38,002 nucleotides of DNA. Origin: Bacteroidota bacterium (GTDB lineage Bacteria > Bacteroidota > Ignavibacteria > Tepidaquicellales > Tepidaquicellaceae). The stretch spans positions 31,107 to 69,108 of the forward strand of contig JAFDZQ010000005.1 in the NCBI GenBank assembly GCA_018266895.1, written 5' to 3'. Both the position numbers and the translations under genes were made by a program. Shown one piece after another: positions 33,499 through 38,002 of the stretch; positions within the stretch are counted from its first letter, which is position 1; every line of letters begins with the position of its first letter. The notes beneath the pieces were generated by a model that saw only the letters and a list, made by a program, of their open reading frames with translations, was not told where the DNA came from and ran no database searches.

Positions 33499-35232
33499 AT
33501 GACAAAATTAAAATTCACTTTAACTCTATTGTTTTTTGTTGTTTCAATTTCAGAAATCAGATCCCAGACTGTAATAAATGAATTAATGTATGCACCCGTT
33601 TCTCCGAATAAGGAATGGTTTGAATTGTATAATTCAGGAACTGATCCTGTTAATATACAGAACTGGAAATGGCGCGATGCTGCCGCGACTAATCCGATCA
33701 GAACGATTACGACTTCGTCTGTAATAATTCCCCCGAACTCTTTTGCTTTAATCTGTGAAGATACTGCAAATGTAAGGGCTGCCTTTCCCGGAATTACAGG
33801 AATACTTTTACAATCTGTAGGATGGAATGCTTTAAATAATTCTGGCAATGAGAATTTAGTAGTTTATAATTCAACCGGAGCAACTGTTGATTCTTTAACT
33901 TATACAAACTCCTGGGGCGGCTCTTCAGGTGGCTATTCTCTTGAAAGAAGAATTCCGACCGGACCGACAAATGATCAGGCGAACTGGGGAACCTCCATTG
34001 ATCCTAATCTGGCTACTCCCGACAGGCAAAATTCGCTGACTCCGAAACCCTTTGATTTGATACTTAAATCATTTACAATTTCACCTTTGTTTCCTGTTGC
34101 AGGACAGACTCTCAATATGAACTTTGTAATAAAAAATATCGGAATCAATACTGCAAATAATTTTTCTCTGAACCTGTATAATGATATAAACCTTGACAGT
34201 ACAGCTCAGAACAGCGAACTGATCACTTCCAAACCTTATGCTTCACTTGTTTCCAATGATTCACTAATTTATGAATATTCAATTTCGGGCATTGATACCG
34301 GAGTTAAACAATATATTGCAAAAGTCATATACACAGATGATAATGATACACTTAATAATAAAATTATAAGGCGTGTAAATGTCAGCAGTTCAGGAAGCGG
34401 AACCGGCGGTATTGTAATAAACGAAATAATGTATGATCCGCTGACAAATCAGTCCGAATGGATCGAAATTTATAATTCCAGCGGTCAGTCTGTCAACTTA
34501 AAGAACTGGAAATATAAGGAGACATCAACCACTGTTACACTTTCTTCGACAGATCTTATGATGAACCCTGGAGATTATTTTATTCTTGCTCATGATACAT
34601 CCATTTATAATAATTTCGGTTATTTAAGAACACTTCAGTCAAATCAGCATATAAAATTTACAAGCAGCATGAGTCTGACAAATACGGGAGAGACAATAAC
34701 AATTACGGACAGTCTGAATAATACAATAGATGCCGTATCTTATGATCCTGACTGGAATAATCCGAATCTTTCCGATACCAAGGGAATTTCGCTTGAAAGA
34801 ATAAATCCGGGACTCGCTTCAAATGACAGAAGCAACTGGAGTTCATGCGCTAAGCCTGAAGGCGGAACACCTGGTTTTGTAAACAGTATTTACACTCAGA
34901 ATATTACATCAACTTCTGCAGTTACTATTTCTCCAAATCCTTTTTCACCTGACGGTGACGGTTATGAAGATTTTGCACTGATAAAATATAAACTGAATGT
35001 TCCATTTGCTCAGATGAGAGTGAAAGTTTATGATATAAAAGGGAGACTGGTAAAAACTCTGGCAAATAATGCTGTTACAGGAAGCGAAGGAACGATAATT
35101 TTCAACGGATTTGACGATGCAAATCAGAAACTGAGAGTAGGCATCTACATTCTTATTATCGAAGCTGTTGATGATACCGGAGGGACTATAGACAAAATCA
35201 AATCTCCGATTGTTATCGCAACTAAGTTGTAA
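33499..35232 (+). CDS. Secreted lamin-tail-domain protein with FlgD-like C-terminus
   Basis: A 577-residue exported protein; a signal peptide runs to about residue 22 (EIRSQ). Two lamin tail domains can be seen: VINELMYAPVSPNKEWFELY at residues 24-43 with SLERRIPTGPTNDQANW later, and IVINEIMYDPLTNQSEWIEIY near 310 with SLERINPGLASNDRSNW. Between them, PFDLILKSFTISPLFP and FVIKNIGINTANNF suggest a CARDB-like adhesion domain. The C-terminal 100 residues read ISPNPFSPDGDGYED, KVYDIKGRLVKTL and GIYILIIEAVDD, matching the FlgD-type Ig fold used as a T9SS or gliding-type sorting tail. It is likely a surface or matrix protein. Transcription is probably shared with the MarC-type gene seven bases upstream. 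Confidence 0.85.
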   Translation: MTKLKFTLTLLFFVVSISEIRSQTVINELMYAPVSPNKEWFELYNSGTDPVNIQNWKWRDAAATNPIRTITTSSVIIPPNSFALICEDTANVRAAFPGITGILLQSVGWNALNNSGNENLVVYNSTGATVDSLTYTNSWGGSSGGYSLERRIPTGPTNDQANWGTSIDPNLATPDRQNSLTPKPFDLILKSFTISPLFPVAGQTLNMNFVIKNIGINTANNFSLNLYNDINLDSTAQNSELITSKPYASLVSNDSLIYEYSISGIDTGVKQYIAKVIYTDDNDTLNNKIIRRVNVSSSGSGTGGIVINEIMYDPLTNQSEWIEIYNSSGQSVNLKNWKYKETSTTVTLSSTDLMMNPGDYFILAHDTSIYNNFGYLRTLQSNQHIKFTSSMSLTNTGETITITDSLNNTIDAVSYDPDWNNPNLSDTKGISLERINPGLASNDRSNWSSCAKPEGGTPGFVNSIYTQNITSTSAVTISPNPFSPDGDGYEDFALIKYKLNVPFAQMRVKVYDIKGRLVKTLANNAVTGSEGTIIFNGFDDANQKLRVGIYILIIEAVDDTGGTIDKIKSPIVIATKL

Positions 35233-35271
35233 ATTTTACCTGACTAAGAATTAATTTACATTTAGAAAAAT

Positions 35272-35292
35272 GTTAAAAAATTTTAACTTTTT
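35272..35292 (+). terminator. Possible weak AT-only terminator
   Basis: GTTAAAA at 35272-35278 pairs with TTTTAAC at 35281-35287 across a two-base centre, followed by TTTTT. It is 40 bases after the lamin-tail gene. The stem is AT-rich, so the energy is low and the call is weak; the rest of the gap to 35461 shows no gene. Confidence 0.3.
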
Positions 35293-35461
35293 GAAAATTA
35301 ATTAATCGGTCAATTGTTGCTATAATAAAAAGCTACCGGTCTGTACTCGATTAAGAAATCAGTAGTTTTATGCTGTTTTTTATTTATCAGCAATTATGAT
35401 TTTATAAAAAATAAAAGAAGTGAAAAAAAAATTTTAATAATCACATATTCAGATTGAATTT

Positions 35462-36823
35462 CTATTCACTTCTCGGGGAATTGTCAGTTTTACCGTCATC
35501 ATATAAACCTGTGAGACCTGTAACATTTCCGGAAGAATCTTTTTCAAATCTTATCCTGAAAAATTCGACTTCTTTAAGCATAAAAGTATCTTCACTCATA
35601 GGCGTGAGTTCAAGTTTCTGTCTGCCGTTTCTCTGATAATACAAATTACCGTTTTCATAAAAGACTTTTCTGTCTCCGTAATTTCCGGCATAACTTTTCA
35701 ACTGATCTGAGTTAATGTTTATTTCATTCATACTTGCATTAAGTGATTCGATTAGCCAGTTAAAATTTCTTTTGCTTTTTTCATCCCTTGAATTGCTGCT
35801 GATATTTTCCAATGCCAGTATCTGAGCTTTAGTAAGAGCTTTCGTGCTGCTGATCTCATAGTCCGGAGAGACTCCCGTACCTTCCCAGTTGGTTTTTGTA
35901 ATGGGATTAATTGCCCTTCCTACAGGAACAAAAACAGCGAAGTTGTCATCAGCAATATTTACTCCGCCCGGATGTGCTCCGCCACCCGTGGTTTCTCCTA
36001 TGACTGTTGCGCGTTTGAGATTTTTAAGATTATATGTGAATTCTTCAGCGCCTGAGAATGTATAACTGCTTGTAAGAACATAAACCGGAACATCGGGCAT
36101 CCTTTTTCCTTTAATATCCTTCAGAGTCCAGAACTGTTCCAGAGTATCGGTTGGTCTGAAATAAAGATCATTAAGATGAACCGGCTCATCGCTGAAAAGA
36201 TAACTTGAAATCACCTGTATTCCCGAAGGATCACCACCGCCGTTATTTCTCATGTCAAAGATCAGTGCATTGCAGTCTTCTACAAAACTCATTACTGAAG
36301 CGACTTTATCCTTTATCAGTTCGCCCGGTCCGAAATTCCTTAAATCAATATATCCGATGTTTCCGCTGAGTCTTTCCACTTTTCTGAATCCGTAATTTTC
36401 TGATTTAAGCATATTTATAAATTCAGGAGAAACTGTTTCATCATCTTTCTTATTATCATTTGCTCTCATTCTTTTTATCTGTTCAGGATCAAATCTCACG
36501 CGAATATGCTTGTCTTTACTGACTGACTGAAGGTCTGCAGTAAGTTCATCCGCAAACCTGACCGGGTCAGAAATATTGTTGTATTCATCTTTATTCAATT
36601 TGTTTTTAATATAATTTTCCATTTCTTTTGAGACATTAGGAAATATGTAATTATCAAATAATAATTTTGAAATTGAATTTACCGCCGAAATTTTTTCTTC
36701 CATTGTAAGTGATTTACTGTTTAGGCTTTCAGTCTGGCTTTTGAGATCTGCTGTCAGGATTAAAACCAGTACAATGACTGCAACGGGTTTTAAGCTTAGT
36801 TTAAAAAATTCTGAGCTTTTCAT
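35462..36823 (-). CDS. S41 family peptidase (exported, C-terminal processing-like fold)
   Basis: A 453-residue exported protein with a signal peptide in the first 30 residues (cleavage near LKSQ). An N-terminal helical domain of the retinoid-binding/Tsp type covers about 40-130. The S41 core has NIGYIDLRNFGPGE near 155, ALIFDMRNNGGGDPSG near 187 and the nucleophile Ser257 in TSSYTFSGAEEF, then GETTGGGAHPGG. There is no PDZ domain, which groups it with the IRBP-like S41 members rather than CtpA. The last 100 residues form a separate beta domain (SYAGNYGDRKVFYENGNLYY) of the DUF3471 kind often found at the end of such hydrolases. The physiological substrate is unknown. It is oriented towards the lamin-tail gene. 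Confidence 0.88.
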   Translation of the reverse strand: MKSSEFFKLSLKPVAVIVLVLILTADLKSQTESLNSKSLTMEEKISAVNSISKLLFDNYIFPNVSKEMENYIKNKLNKDEYNNISDPVRFADELTADLQSVSKDKHIRVRFDPEQIKRMRANDNKKDDETVSPEFINMLKSENYGFRKVERLSGNIGYIDLRNFGPGELIKDKVASVMSFVEDCNALIFDMRNNGGGDPSGIQVISSYLFSDEPVHLNDLYFRPTDTLEQFWTLKDIKGKRMPDVPVYVLTSSYTFSGAEEFTYNLKNLKRATVIGETTGGGAHPGGVNIADDNFAVFVPVGRAINPITKTNWEGTGVSPDYEISSTKALTKAQILALENISSNSRDEKSKRNFNWLIESLNASMNEININSDQLKSYAGNYGDRKVFYENGNLYYQRNGRQKLELTPMSEDTFMLKEVEFFRIRFEKDSSGNVTGLTGLYDDGKTDNSPRSE

Positions 36824-37028
36824 TTAATATTGTTTAAAATTAAAAAATATTGTGTACGTACTAGTGACTTCTGAAGATGAAGTTAGCTTTATTCTCATAC
36901 ATTCAACTGCAATACTAAAGAAATTTAAATATCATAGCTGCTATAAAAGCTGCTTTAAGAAGTATTATGAAGAAGTTATACTTCGGCTCGTTAATTTTAT
37001 CGGAATACTGCATAATTAATTAAATAAA

Positions 37029-38000
37029 TTATTTAGAAAACTGTTTAAGATCTTTAATGATCAGTTCCATTCTAAATGTTGTCCTGCTGTATTCAGAAGG
37101 GACTTTATTTTCAACTTCCACAAAACCAAGATCCCTGTAGAGATTTAAAGCTGTTGTTAATTTTGGACTGGTTTCAAGGTAAAGCATATCAGCATCAAGA
37201 GATTTTACTTTTTCAATAGCGGCGAGAGCAAGTGATTTTCCTATTTGCCTGCCCTGCATTTTTTCAGTTACGGCCATTTTAGCAAGTTCAAATGTTTTTT
37301 TATTATGTCTGATAAGCGCGACTGTCCCCGCTATTTCATTTTCATACTGCGCGAAAAAAATGTAACCTCCTTTTCTTATGATTTCCTCTTCAGGATTTTC
37401 AAGTTGTTTTCTGTCTTTATCCTCAATTTTGAAATTCCTGGAAAGCCATTCGAAATTAAGATCGCGGAATGTATCCCTGTGTTCCGGATCAAACTCTATT
37501 ATTTTAACTTCACTTAGCTGCCGGTTTTTTATCTTTTCCATAACCCGTGAATAAATGTTCCTTTTATCGAGTTCTGATTCGAGTTTATTCAGAACAAACA
37601 GTATGTCATATCCTGTTGCACTGGATAGATCTTTTAAGGCTGATTCAATATCCTGCCAGACAGGAATCAGCTTAAGCAAAAGATCCTCTCCCTTCTGTGT
37701 GACAGTAATAACTTTTTTTCTTGAATCGTCTTTGCTTCTCACTGCTTTAATTATTTTTTTTCTGATAAGCGGATTTACTATCTGAGTAATTGCCGGCTGA
37801 GAATATCCGAGCTGGTCTGCGAGTTCGGTTATGGTAATATTTCTGTTCTGATTAATCTGATAAAAAACGGTAAACCAGCGCGGTTCGAAATCTATTCCGA
37901 GTTTTTTGTAAACTTTATCGGCATCCTGCATTAAGCGGTCGGTTATTATCCTGAATCTTGTTCCGAGCGCAATGTAACCTAACTGTCTTATTATGTTCAT
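37029..38000 (-). CDS. MarR-type regulator fused to GNAT acetyltransferase
   Basis: A 323-residue two-domain protein. Residues 1-150 form a MarR winged helix: LGYIALGTRFRIITDRL, then NITITELADQLGYSQPAITQ as the recognition helix pair and RSKDDSRKKVITVTQKGE as the wing. Residues 160-315 form a GNAT domain: GYIFFAQYENEIAGTVALI, the acetyl-CoA loop MAVTEKMQGRQIGKSLALAA, and a C-terminal ALNLYRDLGFVEVE. The fused architecture recurs in several phyla, annotated as bifunctional helix-turn-helix/acetyltransferases. The start at 38000 lies two bases from the window end; LGYIALGTRF at the N-terminus is the usual beginning of this family, so the gene seems complete. Target genes and acetylated substrate cannot be told. 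Confidence 0.9.
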   Translation of the reverse strand: MNIIRQLGYIALGTRFRIITDRLMQDADKVYKKLGIDFEPRWFTVFYQINQNRNITITELADQLGYSQPAITQIVNPLIRKKIIKAVRSKDDSRKKVITVTQKGEDLLLKLIPVWQDIESALKDLSSATGYDILFVLNKLESELDKRNIYSRVMEKIKNRQLSEVKIIEFDPEHRDTFRDLNFEWLSRNFKIEDKDRKQLENPEEEIIRKGGYIFFAQYENEIAGTVALIRHNKKTFELAKMAVTEKMQGRQIGKSLALAAIEKVKSLDADMLYLETSPKLTTALNLYRDLGFVEVENKVPSEYSRTTFRMELIIKDLKQFSK

Positions 38001-38002
38001 TT

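Noticed and set aside
35325..35461. A small RNA starting from the TATAAT-like sequence near 35320
   Set aside because: There is no matching -35 element, no stable structure and no terminator; the region is AT-rich enough for chance matches.
36959..36984. The inverted repeat GAAGTAT/ATACTTC as a terminator for the MarR-GNAT gene
   Set aside because: No T-run follows it in the minus-strand direction and the stem is only seven bases.
1..38002. tRNA, rRNA, CRISPR array, phage or plasmid genes
   Set aside because: No cloverleaf, conserved rRNA stretch, regularly spaced repeat array, integrase or replication gene was seen in the intergenic DNA or coding set.

Overview
The window looks like a chromosomal piece from an Ignavibacteria-type bacterium (Bacteroidota/Chlorobiota side of the tree). 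The main reason is the C-terminal sorting domain on two secreted proteins, with the NYPNPFNP motif, a KVYDMLG strand and an ending of the GIYYYR...KMMLLK kind. That arrangement is the hallmark of type IX secretion (T9SS) cargo and is very common in Ignavibacteria. AT-rich DNA, weak or absent Shine-Dalgarno sequences and a Wzi-like outer-membrane protein fit this, but no rRNA or marker gene fixes the taxonomy.

Region 1 (1-19635) is one tightly packed, plus-strand cluster for a surface polysaccharide (O-antigen, capsule or exopolysaccharide). In order it holds: an asparagine-synthase-type amidotransferase cut by the window edge, a GT4 glycosyltransferase, an O-antigen polymerase/ligase, a second GT4, a CapK/PaaK-like adenylate-forming enzyme, a WbuB-like GT4, a formyltransferase-fold protein, a UDP-glucuronate 4-epimerase, a second AsnB with a short C-terminus, a methyltransferase, a hexapeptide acetyltransferase, a second methyltransferase, a GtrB/DPMS-like GT2 coupled to a GT-C membrane glycosyltransferase, a DegT-type sugar aminotransferase, a PglC/WcaJ-type initiating sugar-phosphate transferase, and a CapD/WbpM-type 4,6-dehydratase. 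The logic that can be read is this: the dehydratase and aminotransferase make an amino sugar nucleotide, the PglC-like enzyme loads the first sugar on undecaprenyl phosphate, the GT4 enzymes extend it, the tailoring enzymes amidate, acylate or methylate it, and the Wzy-like protein polymerises or ligates it. No flippase (Wzx), chain-length regulator or export ABC transporter is in the window, so the cluster continues upstream of base 1.

Region 2 (19694-25604) encodes exported proteins: a Wzi-like beta-barrel, a T9SS-sorted Asp-box propeller, and an Omp28-like thioredoxin-fold T9SS protein. Between the last two lie a strong terminator and a 140-bp MITE-like element with inverted ends.

Region 3 (25755-33491) is mostly housekeeping: a HerA/YjgR-like ATPase, a 68-residue protein, a lipoprotein, an M23 peptidase butted against guaB (IMP dehydrogenase), a DinB-fold protein, a Bax-inhibitor-1 membrane protein, a C40 (NlpC/P60) peptidase on the minus strand, and a MarC-type membrane protein. 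A 17-unit heptamer repeat sits between the convergent Bax-inhibitor and C40 genes.

Region 4 (33499-38000) has a lamin-tail-domain secreted protein, then on the minus strand an S41 peptidase and a MarR-GNAT fusion. I see no tRNA, rRNA, CRISPR array, transposase, phage gene or recognisable defence system. The parts I consider least ordinary are the modification chemistry of the polysaccharide cluster (two AsnB proteins, an epimerase, an unusual formyltransferase), the shortened AsnB, the MITE-like element and the phased heptamer array.
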